A stretch of 64,000 nucleotides of DNA from Leifsonia sp. fls2-241-R2A-40a (lineage in GTDB: Bacteria; Actinomycetota; Actinomycetes; Actinomycetales; Microbacteriaceae): the NCBI RefSeq assembly GCF_030209575.1, contig NZ_JARVRS010000001.1, positions 3,658,001 to 3,722,000 of the forward strand, in the 5' to 3' direction. The translations under genes and the position numbers were made by a program. Under the pieces are notes generated by a model, which was given only the letters and a program-made list of their open reading frames with translations, was not told the origin of the DNA and did no database searches. Each line of letters begins with the position of its first letter. Positions within the stretch are counted from its first letter, which is position 1. This document shows positions 23,393 to 33,067 of this stretch, one piece after another.

Positions 23393-24448
23393 TCAATTCT
23401 GCGCCACTCGTGCGGCGATCGCGTCGCCGATCTCGGCGGTTGTTCGCGACGCGCCCGTGCGGGCGGCGAGGTCGGCGGTCACCGCCTGCTCGACACGCTC
23501 GGCGAGCTCCTTCTCGCCGAGGTGGCGGAGCAGGAGCGCCGTGGAGAGGATCGCGGCGGTGGGGTCGGCCTTCTGCTGGCCGGCGATGTCCGGAGCCGAT
23601 CCGTGAACCGGTTCGAACATGCTCGGGAAGGCCCCGGCGGGGTTGATGTTGCCCGAGGCCGCCAGCCCGATGCCGCCGCTGATCGCGGCCGCGAGGTCGG
23701 TGAGGATGTCGCCGAAGAGGTTGTCCGTGACGATCACATCGAATCTAGCAGGATCCGTGACGAGGAAGATGGTGGCGGCGTCGACGTGGAGGTAGTCGAC
23801 GGTGACCTCGGGATGTTCGGCCGCGACCGCATCCACGATCCGCTTCCACAGGCCGCCGGCGAAGGTGAGGACGTTCGTCTTGTGCACCAGTGTCAGTTTC
23901 CGGCGGCGCTGCTCGGCCTGCTCGAAGGCGAAACGCACGACGCGCTCGACGCCGTACGCGGTGTTCACCGAGACCTCGTTGGCGATCTCATGCTCCGTGC
24001 CCTGCCGGATCGCGCCGCCGTTGCCGACGTACGGGCCTTCCGTGCCCTCGCGGACGACGACGAAGTCGACGTCGCCCGGGTTCGCCAGCGGGCTGGCGAT
24101 GCCGGGGAAGAGCGTCGTCGGGCGGAGGTTCACGTAATGGTCCAGCGAGAACCGCAGCTTCAGCAGCAGGCCGCGCTCGATGTTCGCGCCGGCCAGTCGC
24201 GGGTCGCCGGGCCGGCCTCCGACGGCGCCGAGCAGGATGGCGTCGTGAGCGGTGATCGCCTGCAGGTCGTCATCGGTCAGCACGTCGCCGGTCGCCAGGT
24301 AGCGGTCGGCGCCCAGCGAGAAGTGCGTCTTCTCGAACGCCAGGTCGCTGCCGTCGACCACCGCATCGAGCACCTTCACCGCCTCGCCGATGACATCGGG
24401 ACCGATTCCGTCCCCGGGGATGACGGCGAGTTTGACGGATCGGGACAT
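23393..24448 (-). CDS. leuB: 3-isopropylmalate dehydrogenase
   Basis: The 351-residue enzyme oxidises and decarboxylates 3-isopropylmalate with NAD in leucine synthesis. Signatures are [15 protein letters not shown] at the N-terminus, [34 protein letters not shown] and [16 protein letters not shown] with the metal-binding aspartates, and [14 protein letters not shown] strong AGGAG precedes ATG 24448, which is preferred over an upstream in-frame start giving an Arg/Pro extension. It is transcribed into ilvE. Confidence 0.95.
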   Translation of the reverse strand: MSRSVKLAVIPGDGIGPDVIGEAVKVLDAVVDGSDLAFEKTHFSLGADRYLATGDVLTDDDLQAITAHDAILLGAVGGRPGDPRLAGANIERGLLLKLRFSLDHYVNLRPTTLFPGIASPLANPGDVDFVVVREGTEGPYVGNGGAIRQGTEHEIANEVSVNTAYGVERVVRFAFEQAEQRRRKLTLVHKTNVLTFAGGLWKRIVDAVAAEHPEVTVDYLHVDAATIFLVTDPARFDVIVTDNLFGDILTDLAAAISGGIGLAASGNINPAGAFPSMFEPVHGSAPDIAGQQKADPTAAILSTALLLRHLGEKELAERVEQAVTADLAARTGASRTTAEIGDAIAARVAQN

Positions 24449-24520
24449 GGCACTCCTGCGCTGATCGATGGGCGGAATCGGTAGTGCCACCCTATCGCCG
24501 CCCCGCGACATCGCGGGCCG

Positions 24521-26053
24521 TCAGGAGCGGACGTGACGGAGGGTCACCAGAGCGACCACGGCGGCGATCGCGACCAGCGCGATGCCGATGACCGCGGTGA
24601 GGCCGACGCCGCTGTCGAAGGCCGAACGTGCCGAGGCGAGCAGCTGCTCGGCCAGTGGACCGGGCAGACCGCGGGCGACCGTCACCGCACCGCCGAGGGT
24701 CTCCCCCGCCGCGCCGGCCTGGGCGGCCGTCAGACCGTTCGGGATGACGAGCGCCGAGCGGTACGACGCCGTGATCAGCGTTCCGAGCGTGGCCGTGCCC
24801 AGCACGGCGCCTAGCTCGTACGCGGTCTCGGAGACGGCGGACGCCGCTCCCGCCTTCGCCGCGGGCGCTGTCGAGATCACGAGCTCGTTGGAGACCGTCT
24901 CGGCCGCCCCGATGCCCGCCCCGAGGAGGACGAAGGCCGCGAGCAGCACGCTCCACGGCGCACCGCCGCCGGTCAGCGCGACAAGCAGATACCCCGTCGC
25001 CGACAGCGTCAGTCCGCCGGCGATCACCACACCGGGCCGGATGCGTCGCGCGATCGGCACGACGACCAGCCCCGCGACGATCATCGTGAGCAGCCCCGGA
25101 AGGAGCACCATCCCCGACTGCAGCGGCGTGAGTCCGATGACCAGCTGCAGGTGCTGCGACACGAAGAACAGGAAGCCGACGAGGGACACCACGCTCAGCA
25201 GGTTCACGACCACGGCGCCGCTGAAGGCCGGCCGTGTGAACAGGCGCATGTCGAGCATCGGAACCGGACGGCGCAGCTGACGGCGGACGAACAGAGCACC
25301 GCATCCCACGCCGACCGCGATCGCGACGACGGCGACGAGCGAGAAGCCGTCGACCGCGAGCGCCTTGATGCCGTAGACGATCGGCGCCATGGTGAGCAGC
25401 GAGAGCACGATGCCGAGCACGTCGACCGGCCCGGGAGCCGGGTCGCGCGACTCCCGCACCAGCAACGGCGCGAGCACGAGCAGCGGGATGAGGACGGGCA
25501 CGGCCAGGAGGAACACCGAGCCCCACCAGAAGTGCTCGAGCAGGACGCCGCCCACGATCGGGCCGAGGGCCGAACCGGCCGCGAAGCCCGACGCCCAGAT
25601 CGCGATCGCCAGGCGGCGCTGCTCCCGGTCGGCGAAGATGCTGCGCAGCAGGGAGAGCGTCGACGGCATGAGCATGGCGCCGAAGACGCCGAGGGCGGCC
25701 CGCGATGCGATCAGGAGCTCGGCGGTCGGCGCGAAGGCCGCGACGACGGAGACCGCCGCGAAGCCGGTGGCCCCGATCAGCAGGAGACGCCGGCGGCCGA
25801 TGCGGTCGCCGAGGCTTCCCATCGCGACAAGCAGCCCGGCGAGAACGAGCGGGTAGACGTCGACGATCCACAGCATCCCCGTCGATGAGGGCTTCAGCGC
25901 TTCGGAGATCGACGGGAGCGCGAAGCTCAGCACCGTGTTGTCGACCGAGACCAGCAGGGTCGGGAGCATGAGCACCGCGAGCGCCACCCACGCGCGACGG
26001 CCGGCCCGGGGCGGGACGGCGACGGGCAGGCGTGTGCCGGCGGTGAGGGACAT
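24521..26053 (-). CDS. MFS drug exporter, DHA2 (EmrB/QacA) family
   Basis: The 510-residue protein has about 14 hydrophobic segments. Motif A between helices 2 and 3 reads GSLGDRIGRRRLLLIG, motif B region RAALGVFGAMLMPSTLSLLR, and SGFAAGSALGPIVGGVLLE is the DHA2 motif C. These proton antiporters export cationic dyes, antiseptics and antibiotics. A divergent TetR gene starts 58 bases away and the intergenic gap holds a perfect 28-bp palindrome, so the exporter is very likely substrate-inducible. TACAGT (26060-26065) is six bases before ATG 26053, implying a leaderless mRNA with the operator over its promoter. Confidence 0.93.
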   Translation of the reverse strand: MSLTAGTRLPVAVPPRAGRRAWVALAVLMLPTLLVSVDNTVLSFALPSISEALKPSSTGMLWIVDVYPLVLAGLLVAMGSLGDRIGRRRLLLIGATGFAAVSVVAAFAPTAELLIASRAALGVFGAMLMPSTLSLLRSIFADREQRRLAIAIWASGFAAGSALGPIVGGVLLEHFWWGSVFLLAVPVLIPLLVLAPLLVRESRDPAPGPVDVLGIVLSLLTMAPIVYGIKALAVDGFSLVAVVAIAVGVGCGALFVRRQLRRPVPMLDMRLFTRPAFSGAVVVNLLSVVSLVGFLFFVSQHLQLVIGLTPLQSGMVLLPGLLTMIVAGLVVVPIARRIRPGVVIAGGLTLSATGYLLVALTGGGAPWSVLLAAFVLLGAGIGAAETVSNELVISTAPAAKAGAASAVSETAYELGAVLGTATLGTLITASYRSALVIPNGLTAAQAGAAGETLGGAVTVARGLPGPLAEQLLASARSAFDSGVGLTAVIGIALVAIAAVVALVTLRHVRS

Positions 26054-26057
26054 GCGA

Positions 26058-26085
26058 CTACTGTACCGTCTGGACGGTACAGTAG
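26058..26085. promoter_or_regulatory. Palindromic TetR operator
   Basis: CTACTGTACCGTC (26058-26070), two bases TG, then GACGGTACAGTAG (26073-26085): a perfect 13-bp inverted repeat. It overlaps the -10 box of the exporter and lies just before the regulator gene, so repressor bound here would block both directions. Confidence 0.88.
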
Positions 26086-26111
26086 CAAGCTCCCCCGGCT
26101 AGCATGTGGTC

Positions 26112-26681
26112 ATGCCGAGCGACGCATCCACCGCCCCCTCCTCGTCCCGCTCTGCGCGCGATCGCGTGCTCGACGCGTTCGAGGAGCTGCTGGCCGAGCA
26201 GAGCGAGCGCGCGGCCACACTCGACGCGGTGGCGGCCCGCGCCGGCGTGTCCAAGGGCGGCTTGCTGTACCACTTCGCCTCCAAGGAGGCGCTGGTCGCC
26301 GGCGTGCTGGACCGGTTCGCCGCCCTGGTGGCGGAAGACGTCGAGCGGATGCGCACAGCCGAAGCGGGGCCGGTCGACTACTTCCTGCGCACGTCCATCC
26401 CCACCGACTCCCGCTTCGAGCGGGCGGTCGTCGCCGTCGCCCGGCTCGCGCAGGCCGCCGACCCGCGGGCGCGCGACGCCCTCGCCGACGCCCAGCGGCT
26501 CTGGCTGGGTGTGCTGGAGGAGGCGGTCGGCGACCCGCTGGCGGCGCGCATGGTCATGCTGATCGGCGACGGGATGTACTACAACACCGCGCTGCTGCCG
26601 GCTGCGAACACCGTGCTGCGCGACGAGACCGACGTCGACGAGCTGATCGCGTTGGTGCGCGGAATCGCGGCGGACCGGTAG
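26112..26681 (+). CDS. TetR-family repressor of the MFS exporter
   Basis: The 189-residue regulator has a TetR HTH: SARDRVLDAFEELLAEQ, LDAVAARAGVSKGGLLYHFASKEALVAGVLDRF. The C-terminal part is helical and variable, as expected for a ligand-binding and dimerisation domain. It presumably binds the palindrome at 26058-26085 and represses the divergent exporter and itself. TAGCAT (26100-26105) precedes ATG 26112 by six bases; GTG 26106 is an alternative start within the putative leader. Confidence 0.92.
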   Translation: MPSDASTAPSSSRSARDRVLDAFEELLAEQSERAATLDAVAARAGVSKGGLLYHFASKEALVAGVLDRFAALVAEDVERMRTAEAGPVDYFLRTSIPTDSRFERAVVAVARLAQAADPRARDALADAQRLWLGVLEEAVGDPLAARMVMLIGDGMYYNTALLPAANTVLRDETDVDELIALVRGIAADR

Positions 26682-26722
26682 CGGTCCCGCCTCCGCCGGC
26701 CCACCACCCCACCGCCCGGACC

Positions 26723-26775
26723 ATTCGTCACGAATCGCGACGATTCGTCACGAATGCGCGCCGTTCGTCACGAAT
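26723..26775. repeat. Three 20-bp tandem repeats with an internal palindrome
   Basis: ATTCGTCACGAAT occurs at 26723-26735 and 26743-26755, and GTTCGTCACGAAT at 26763-26775, exactly 20 bases apart (two helical turns). Each unit is a small inverted repeat (ATTCG-TCA-CGAAT). They lie between the 3' ends of two convergent genes, not before a start codon. Confidence 0.85.
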
Positions 26776-26803
26776 GTCGCGCGGCAGGCACGCGACGGCG
26801 GCG

Positions 26804-28051
26804 TCAGCGGACCTCGGCGAGCAGCCGCTCCAGCGAGCGGGCCGTGCGGTCGTCCCGGGCGCTCCGGATCGCCGCCCGGAACGCCTCCGCAGCCTCCTCG
26901 TCCCTCCCCGCCAGGAGCAGCAGGTCCGCCCGGGCGGCGTACGCCTCGGCCGCCAGCACGCCGGAGGTCAGCGCGGGATCGGCGTCCAGCGCCGCCAGCG
27001 CGACCTCGGGGCCCGCATCCGGGCTGTGACCGAGCGCGACCGCCCTCCCCAACCGCGCGGACGGGCTCGGCCACTGCCTCACCAGGCCCTCGTAGAGGCG
27101 CGCGATCGCGGGCCAGTCCGTCGCCTCCCACGTCGGCGCGACAGCGTGCAGGCCGGCGATGCCCGCCTGCAGCGCGTAGCGTCCGCCGCCCGCCAGAGCC
27201 ACCGTCGCGAGCGCCTCGCCCTCGGCCATGAGCGCCACATCCCACCGCCGTCGGTCCGCCTCGCGGAGGGTGGCGAACTCGTCCGCTTCGGTCAGCCGCG
27301 TCGGCTGCCGCGCCTCCGTGAGCAGGAGCAGCGCCAGCAGCCCCGCGCTCTCGGCCTCGCCTGCGACACGGTGGGCGTCGCGGGCGAGCTCGATGGCGTC
27401 CCGGCGCAGGGCCGCATCCACCGTCTGGTGGCCCACCGTGTACAGCAGGTAGATCGTGGTCAGCGCATCGGGCATGCGCGCGGCCACCGCGGCGGGGTCG
27501 TCGAGCACGAGCCGCAGCCGGGCGTCGTGGATGCGCTTCTTGGCCCGGGTGAGCCGCGCCGCCATCGTGGGCTCGGAGACCAGGAACACCTCGGCGATGC
27601 CCGCGGTCGGAACCCCGCAGACGAAGCGGAGCGCGAGCTCCACCCGCGCCTCGGGAGAGAGGTCCGGGTGGGCGACGACCAGGATCAGCTCCAGCCGCTC
27701 GTCCCCGGTGAACACGAACTCCTCCTCCCCCTCGTCGGCGGCTTCCGCCGCCCGGGCGGCCTCCATCGCGCGGGCCGTCTCCGCCGCGAGAGCGGGCGCC
27801 GCGAGCGCAGCCGTCCGCTCCCGGCGCATCGCGTCGAGCGCGATCCGCCGGGCGACCGTCGTCACCCACGCCGCCGGATTGGCGGGCGCCCGCCCGCGGT
27901 CGGCCTCGACGACGGCGCGCGCGAGCGCCTCCTGCACCGCGTCCTCTGCGAGCAGGAGGTCGCCCGTCGTGCGTGCGACGGCGCCCAGGATGCGCGGCGA
28001 CTCGTCGCGCCACGCCCGTTCGAGGGCGAGGCGGCCGGCCTCCGCGGTCAC
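26804..28051 (-). CDS. ECF sigma factor with C-terminal extension (ECF42-like)
   Basis: The 415-residue protein has sigma region 2 (LLLAEDAVQEALARAVVEAD, PAAWVTTVARRIALDAMRRE) and region 4 (ARVELALRFVCGVPTAGIAEVFLVSEPTMAARLTRAKKRI), followed by a helical extension of about 200 residues (DALTTIYLLYTVG..., ending in repeated Ala/Leu helices like TPR). This architecture and the upstream YCII/DGPF-family gene are typical of the ECF42 group. GTG 28051 is taken as start because it begins at VTAEAGRLALERAW, 14 bases after the YCII stop. It should direct RNA polymerase to its own operon promoter. Confidence 0.88.
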   Translation of the reverse strand: MTAEAGRLALERAWRDESPRILGAVARTTGDLLLAEDAVQEALARAVVEADRGRAPANPAAWVTTVARRIALDAMRRERTAALAAPALAAETARAMEAARAAEAADEGEEEFVFTGDERLELILVVAHPDLSPEARVELALRFVCGVPTAGIAEVFLVSEPTMAARLTRAKKRIHDARLRLVLDDPAAVAARMPDALTTIYLLYTVGHQTVDAALRRDAIELARDAHRVAGEAESAGLLALLLLTEARQPTRLTEADEFATLREADRRRWDVALMAEGEALATVALAGGGRYALQAGIAGLHAVAPTWEATDWPAIARLYEGLVRQWPSPSARLGRAVALGHSPDAGPEVALAALDADPALTSGVLAAEAYAARADLLLLAGRDEEAAEAFRAAIRSARDDRTARSLERLLAEVR

Positions 28052-28065
28052 GCGACCGCCGTCAC

Positions 28066-28428
28066 TCAGCGCACCGCATCCAGCACCAGCACCGGGTACA
28101 GCTCGATCGTGCCCTGGGTCGGGCACAGCGCCGCCAGCTCGCGCGCCTGCTCGGGAGTGGACGCCGTGAAGCTGTAGAAACCGGTGATCGCCTCGCTCGT
28201 CTCGCCGAACGGACCACTGGTGAAGACCGGCCCGTCGGCGCCGGGCGTGATGCGGGTGGCGCGCGCAGCCTCCTGGAGGGCGCTGCTTGCGACGATGCGC
28301 TCGCCGGCGGCGGCGACCGCCTCCTGGAAGGCCGCGTGACCGGCCATTCCGGCCTGCCAGTCCTCGGCGGTCATGGCTGCGGGGTCCCAGTTGGGCTCGC
28401 GGATGAGCAGGACGTACTCGTCGGACAT
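28066..28428 (-). CDS. YCII/DGPF-family protein
   Basis: The 120-residue protein starts MSDEYVLLIREPNWDP after AAGGAG. YCII-related proteins form a small ferredoxin-like fold with a conserved His/Asp site; their reaction is unknown. The family DGPF motif appears in altered form, ADGPVFTSGPFGET, followed by AITGFYSFTASTPEQARELA, the usual second half. Its operon partner is the ECF42-like sigma factor immediately downstream. A TGTCGA-N17-CGTC promoter-like signature lies upstream (28468-28494). Confidence 0.88.
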   Translation of the reverse strand: MSDEYVLLIREPNWDPAAMTAEDWQAGMAGHAAFQEAVAAAGERIVASSALQEAARATRITPGADGPVFTSGPFGETSEAITGFYSFTASTPEQARELAALCPTQGTIELYPVLVLDAVR

Positions 28429-28467
28429 GGTGTCTCCTTGCGTTCGTAGGGATATCGACACCCCTAC

Positions 28468-28494
28468 GACGCAAGTCAACCGCCGGAATCGACA
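28468..28494 (-). promoter_or_regulatory. Putative ECF42-type promoter
   Basis: On the minus strand TGTCGA (28489-28494) is followed by 17 bases and CGTC (28468-28471), 39 bases before the YCII start. The same TGTCGA-N17-CGT arrangement precedes the second YCII gene (61704-61730). From memory, ECF42 promoters have TGTCGA at -35. A second TGTCGA occurs at 28455-28460. Confidence 0.55.
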
Positions 28495-28526
28495 GCCGGG
28501 AAGAGAATTCTTTTCCCGGCGTCGCG

Positions 28527-30119
28527 TCAGGACTCCGTGATGTCGATCTCCTGCATGAGGTCGGCGTCGATCGCGATGCGCACCTTCTCGAGCAGTCCGT
28601 CGGGCACGCGCGAGTCGACGGTCAGCACGCTGAGCGCCTTGCCGCCGGCCGAGGTCCGGGCGATCTGCATGCCGGCGATGTTGATCGCCGCCTCACCGAA
28701 CTCGCGGCCGTAGACCGCGACGATGCCGGGACGGTCGTCATAGACCATGACCACCAGGTGCTCGGCGACCGGGACCTCGACGTCGTAGCCGTTGATGCCG
28801 ACGATCTTCTCGATCTGCTTGGGACCGGTCAGCGTGCCGGAGACCGAGATCTGCGATCCGTCGCTCAGCGCGCCGCGCAGCGTGATGAGGTTGCGGTACT
28901 CCTCGCTGACCGAGTCGGTGATGAGGCGCACCTCGATACCGCGCTGGTCCGCAAGCAGCGGCGCGTTCACGTACGACACCGTCTCACTGACGATGTTGGT
29001 GAAGATGCCCTTGAGGGCGGCGAGCTTCAGGACGCTCACGTCGTAGTCGGCGAGCTCGCCGCGGACCTCCACGTCGACGCTCGTGACCGGGCTGCCGGCG
29101 AGGCCGGAGAAGACCTGGCCGAGCTTCTCGACCAGCGGGATGCCCGGGCGCACGTACGGGTCGATGACACCGCCGGCGACGTTGACCGCATCCGGCACCA
29201 GCTCGCCGGAGAGCGCCAGGCGCACCGAACGGGCGACCGAGACGCCGGCCTTCTCCTGGGCCTCGTCGGTCGAGGCGCCGAGGTGCGGGGTGACGACGAC
29301 GTTGGGGAGTTCGAGGAGCGGCGACTCCTGGGGCGGCTCCGACACGAACACGTCGAGGCCGGCGCCGGCGATCGTGCCGGTGGTGAGGGCGCGGTACAGC
29401 GCATCCTCGTCGATCAGGCCGCCGCGGGCGACGTTGACGATGAACGCCGTGCTCTTCATCAGCGCCAGCTGGTCGTCGGAGATCATGCCGGTGGTCTCGG
29501 GCGTCTTCGGCATGTGGATGGTGACGAAGTCGGCCTGCGCGAGCAGTTCGTCCAGGGTCACCAGCTGTACGCCGAGCTGCTGGGCCCGGGCGCTCGTCAC
29601 GTACGGGTCGTAGGCGATCACGTTCGTGCCGAACGCCTGGAGACGCGCGGTGATGAGCGCGCCGATGCGGCCGAGGCCGATGATGCCGATCGTCTTCTCG
29701 TACAGCTCGACGCCGGTGTACTTCGAGCGCTTCCACTGACCCTGCGCCAACGCGCCGTGCGCCGCCGGGATGTGGCGGGCGAGGCTCAGGATGTGGCCGA
29801 CGGTGAGCTCGGCGGCCGAGATGATGTTGGAGGTCGGCGCGTTGACGACCATGACGCCCGCGTTGGTCGCGGACTTGATGTCGACGTTGTCGAGCCCCAC
29901 GCCGGCGCGCGCGATGACCTTGAGGACGGGTGCGGCGGCGATCACCTCGGCGTCGACCTTGGTCGCGGAGCGCACCAGGATGGCGTCCGCGTCGGCGACA
30001 GCGGAGAGCAGCGCCGGCCGGTCGGTGCCGTCCACCGATCGGACCTCGAAGTCCGGCCCGAGGGCGTCGACGGTGGCGGGCGAGAGTTCTTCGGCGATCA
30101 GGACGACCGGCTTTGTCAC
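28527..30119 (-). CDS. serA: D-3-phosphoglycerate dehydrogenase
   Basis: The 530-residue enzyme oxidises 3-phosphoglycerate to 3-phosphohydroxypyruvate, the first step of serine synthesis. The NAD motif is IGIIGLGRIGALITARLQAFG; ARGGLIDEDALYRAL and VVTPHLGASTDEAQEKAG carry the catalytic Arg/Glu/His region. The C-terminal intervening and ACT domains (VYDDRPGIVAVYGREFGEAAINIAGM) give serine feedback control in actinobacteria. GTG 30119 (VTKPVVLIAEE) has GAAGGAA upstream and gives the typical length; an upstream in-frame start would add an untypical tail. Confidence 0.96.
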   Translation of the reverse strand: MTKPVVLIAEELSPATVDALGPDFEVRSVDGTDRPALLSAVADADAILVRSATKVDAEVIAAAPVLKVIARAGVGLDNVDIKSATNAGVMVVNAPTSNIISAAELTVGHILSLARHIPAAHGALAQGQWKRSKYTGVELYEKTIGIIGLGRIGALITARLQAFGTNVIAYDPYVTSARAQQLGVQLVTLDELLAQADFVTIHMPKTPETTGMISDDQLALMKSTAFIVNVARGGLIDEDALYRALTTGTIAGAGLDVFVSEPPQESPLLELPNVVVTPHLGASTDEAQEKAGVSVARSVRLALSGELVPDAVNVAGGVIDPYVRPGIPLVEKLGQVFSGLAGSPVTSVDVEVRGELADYDVSVLKLAALKGIFTNIVSETVSYVNAPLLADQRGIEVRLITDSVSEEYRNLITLRGALSDGSQISVSGTLTGPKQIEKIVGINGYDVEVPVAEHLVVMVYDDRPGIVAVYGREFGEAAINIAGMQIARTSAGGKALSVLTVDSRVPDGLLEKVRIAIDADLMQEIDITES

Positions 30120-30266
30120 GTGGCAGTTCCTTCGAGGTGCGAGGGCTGGCTTGGGAAGGTGCGCCACGGTCGATGGGGCGCGGAACGGGTTAACTCTAGC
30201 GGGCGGTCACGCGCGCCTTTCGCTGCGTTACGACGGCTGTGGACAGTCTCGGGAGAGGATGGGCTG

Positions 30267-30647
30267 GTGACGCTTTTCGAGATCGCCCAGCTGATCGTGC
30301 GCATCCTGCTCGCGGTGGTGTTCGTCGGGATGGGTGCTCTGCACTTCGTCCCCGGACCTTCGCGCGGGATGGCGGCGATGATCCCGCCGGCGCTGCGCCT
30401 CGCACCGCCGGCCGTGCTGGTCGCGGTCACCGGCCTGTGCGAACTCGCGGGCGGTATCGGGCTGCTGATACCGGCGACGCGGGTGGCTGCGGCGATCTGC
30501 CTGGCGGTGTTCCTGGTGGCCGTGTTCCCGGCGAACGCCTACGCCGCCGGGAAGACGGACCGGTTCGGCGCGTTCGCCACACCGCTCGTGCCGCGTCTGG
30601 TTCTCCAGATCGTGCTGATCGCGCTCTGCGTCTTCTGCGCGTTGTGA
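30267..30647 (+). CDS. DoxX-family membrane protein
   Basis: The 126-residue protein has four hydrophobic segments: LIVRILLAVVFVGMGALHF, PAVLVAVTGLCELAGGIGLLI, VAAAICLAVFLVAVFPANAY and a C-terminal LVLQIVLIALCVFCAL. The pattern VxxGxLHF...G..EL.gGigLL is that of the DoxX-like family, small quinone-associated or uncharacterised membrane proteins. It starts at GTG 30267 with GAGAGGA upstream. It stands between divergent serA and convergent cutC and gives no pathway hint. Confidence 0.8.
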   Translation: MTLFEIAQLIVRILLAVVFVGMGALHFVPGPSRGMAAMIPPALRLAPPAVLVAVTGLCELAGGIGLLIPATRVAAAICLAVFLVAVFPANAYAAGKTDRFGAFATPLVPRLVLQIVLIALCVFCAL

Positions 30648-30657
30648 CCGACGCGGG

Positions 30658-31389
30658 TCAGCGCACCCTCGCGACCGCTACGACGGCCGCGCGGACCGCC
30701 GACGGGTCGGTGATGTCGTAGGCAGCGTCGCCTCCGCCGGGGCCGCTGGGCGCGCCGAGCACCGTGTCGCGGGCGGAGAGGTGCACGGCGTCGATTCCGG
30801 TGCGCGACAGAGCCTGGATGTCGTCGGCCCGCACTCCCCCGCCCGCCATGATCTGCAGGCGGCCGTGGAGGCGCTCGACGAGGGACCGCAGCCCAGCGAC
30901 CCCGTCGATGCTGCGAGCCGCCCCGCCGGAGGTCAGCACCCGGGTCACGCCGAGCGCAGCGAGCTCTTCGGCCAGGCCCACAGGGTCGGTCGCGATGTCG
31001 ATGGCGCGGTGGAAGGTGACCTCGAGCGGCCCGGCCTCGGCGACGATGCTGCGCACCGCGTCGCCATCGACCGCGCCCGCCTCGGTGAGTGCGCCGATCA
31101 CCACCCCGGCTGCTCCCGTCTCGCGGGCGAACCGCACATCCCCCAGCGTCGTCCGCAGCTCGTCGGCGTCGTAGACGAAACCGCCTCCGCGAGGCCGCAC
31201 CAGGACGTGCACGTATGCGTTCCGGCCCGCGGACCGCGCTTCCGCGACCGCCGCCCGGAGGAGCGCGGCCGAGGGGGTGAGACCGCCCATGCCGAGCGCG
31301 CTGCAGAGCTCGACCCGGTCGGCGCCCTCGGCGAGGGCGACGCGCACACCGGTGACGTCCTGGACGGCGATCTCGACGGCGATGCCCAT
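30658..31389 (-). CDS. cutC: CutC-family protein
   Basis: The 243-residue protein folds as a TIM barrel in this family. Signatures are EIAVQDVTGVRVALAEGADRVELC, GGLTPS, VHVLVRPRGGGFVY, TFHRAID and ILTSGG-like RVLTSGGAARS, with IMAGGGV near the C-terminus. CutC was named for copper tolerance but its biochemical role remains unclear. It has no copper-related neighbours here. The 243-residue length is normal. Confidence 0.92.
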   Translation of the reverse strand: MGIAVEIAVQDVTGVRVALAEGADRVELCSALGMGGLTPSAALLRAAVAEARSAGRNAYVHVLVRPRGGGFVYDADELRTTLGDVRFARETGAAGVVIGALTEAGAVDGDAVRSIVAEAGPLEVTFHRAIDIATDPVGLAEELAALGVTRVLTSGGAARSIDGVAGLRSLVERLHGRLQIMAGGGVRADDIQALSRTGIDAVHLSARDTVLGAPSGPGGGDAAYDITDPSAVRAAVVAVARVR

Positions 31390-31408
31390 GCGGCTCCTGA
31401 CGCGGAAA

Positions 31409-31439
31409 GGGGTGCCGCACGCGACGCGTGCGGCACCCC
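31409..31439 (-). terminator. Terminator after ilvC
   Basis: GGGGTGCCGCACGCG (31409-31423) and CGCGTGCGGCACCCC (31425-31439) are perfect complements; about 12 bp can form around a small loop. It lies 27 bases beyond the ilvC stop and ends the ilv transcript before cutC. Confidence 0.85.
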
Positions 31440-31466
31440 GAGACTAGTGCGCGATGCGGACCGAGG

Positions 31467-32522
<1,056 letters not shown>

Positions 32523-32555
32523 TCAGAGTGAGTTCGTGCGCCGCCCGGAGGCGGG

Positions 32556-33065
32556 TCAGTTCTTGAAGACGCGCTCGGTGATGGACTTCGAGCCACGGCC
32601 GATCGCGAGCAGCCCGGACTGGGCCATCTCCTTGATCCCGTACGGTTCGAGCACCTTGAGCAGCGCCTGGGTCTTGCCGCTGTCGCCGGTGACCTCGATC
32701 ACGAGCGCATCGGTGGCGACGTCGACGACGCGGGCACGGAAGAGGTTGACCGCCTCCAGCACCTGCGAGCGGGTGGAGTTGTCGACGCGCACCTTGATGA
32801 GCAGGTGCTCGCGCTGCACCGACTGGGCCGCATCCAGCTCGACGATCTTGATGACGTTGATCAGCTTGTTGAGCTGCTTGGTCACCTGCTCGAGCGGGAG
32901 CTCCTCCACGTCGACGACGACGGTGATGCGCGAGAGTCCGTCGACCTCGCTCGTCCCCACCGCCAGCGAGTGGATGTTGAACCCGCGGCGGGCGAACAGC
33001 CCCGCCACACGAGTCAGCAGACCGGGTTTGTCCTCGACGAGGAGGCTCAGAACGTGCGTGCTCAT
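32556..33065 (-). CDS. ilvN: Acetolactate synthase small (regulatory) subunit
   Basis: The 169-residue protein has an N-terminal ACT domain (HVLSLLVEDKPGLLTRVAGLFARRGFNI split over 4-31) and the usual C-terminal domain (LIKVRVDNSTRSQVLEAVNLFRARVVD). It activates IlvB and confers valine inhibition. ATG 33065 begins two bases after the ilvB stop, so translation of the two subunits is coupled. Confidence 0.97.
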   Translation of the reverse strand: MSTHVLSLLVEDKPGLLTRVAGLFARRGFNIHSLAVGTSEVDGLSRITVVVDVEELPLEQVTKQLNKLINVIKIVELDAAQSVQREHLLIKVRVDNSTRSQVLEAVNLFRARVVDVATDALVIEVTGDSGKTQALLKVLEPYGIKEMAQSGLLAIGRGSKSITERVFKN

Positions 33066-33067
33066 GG

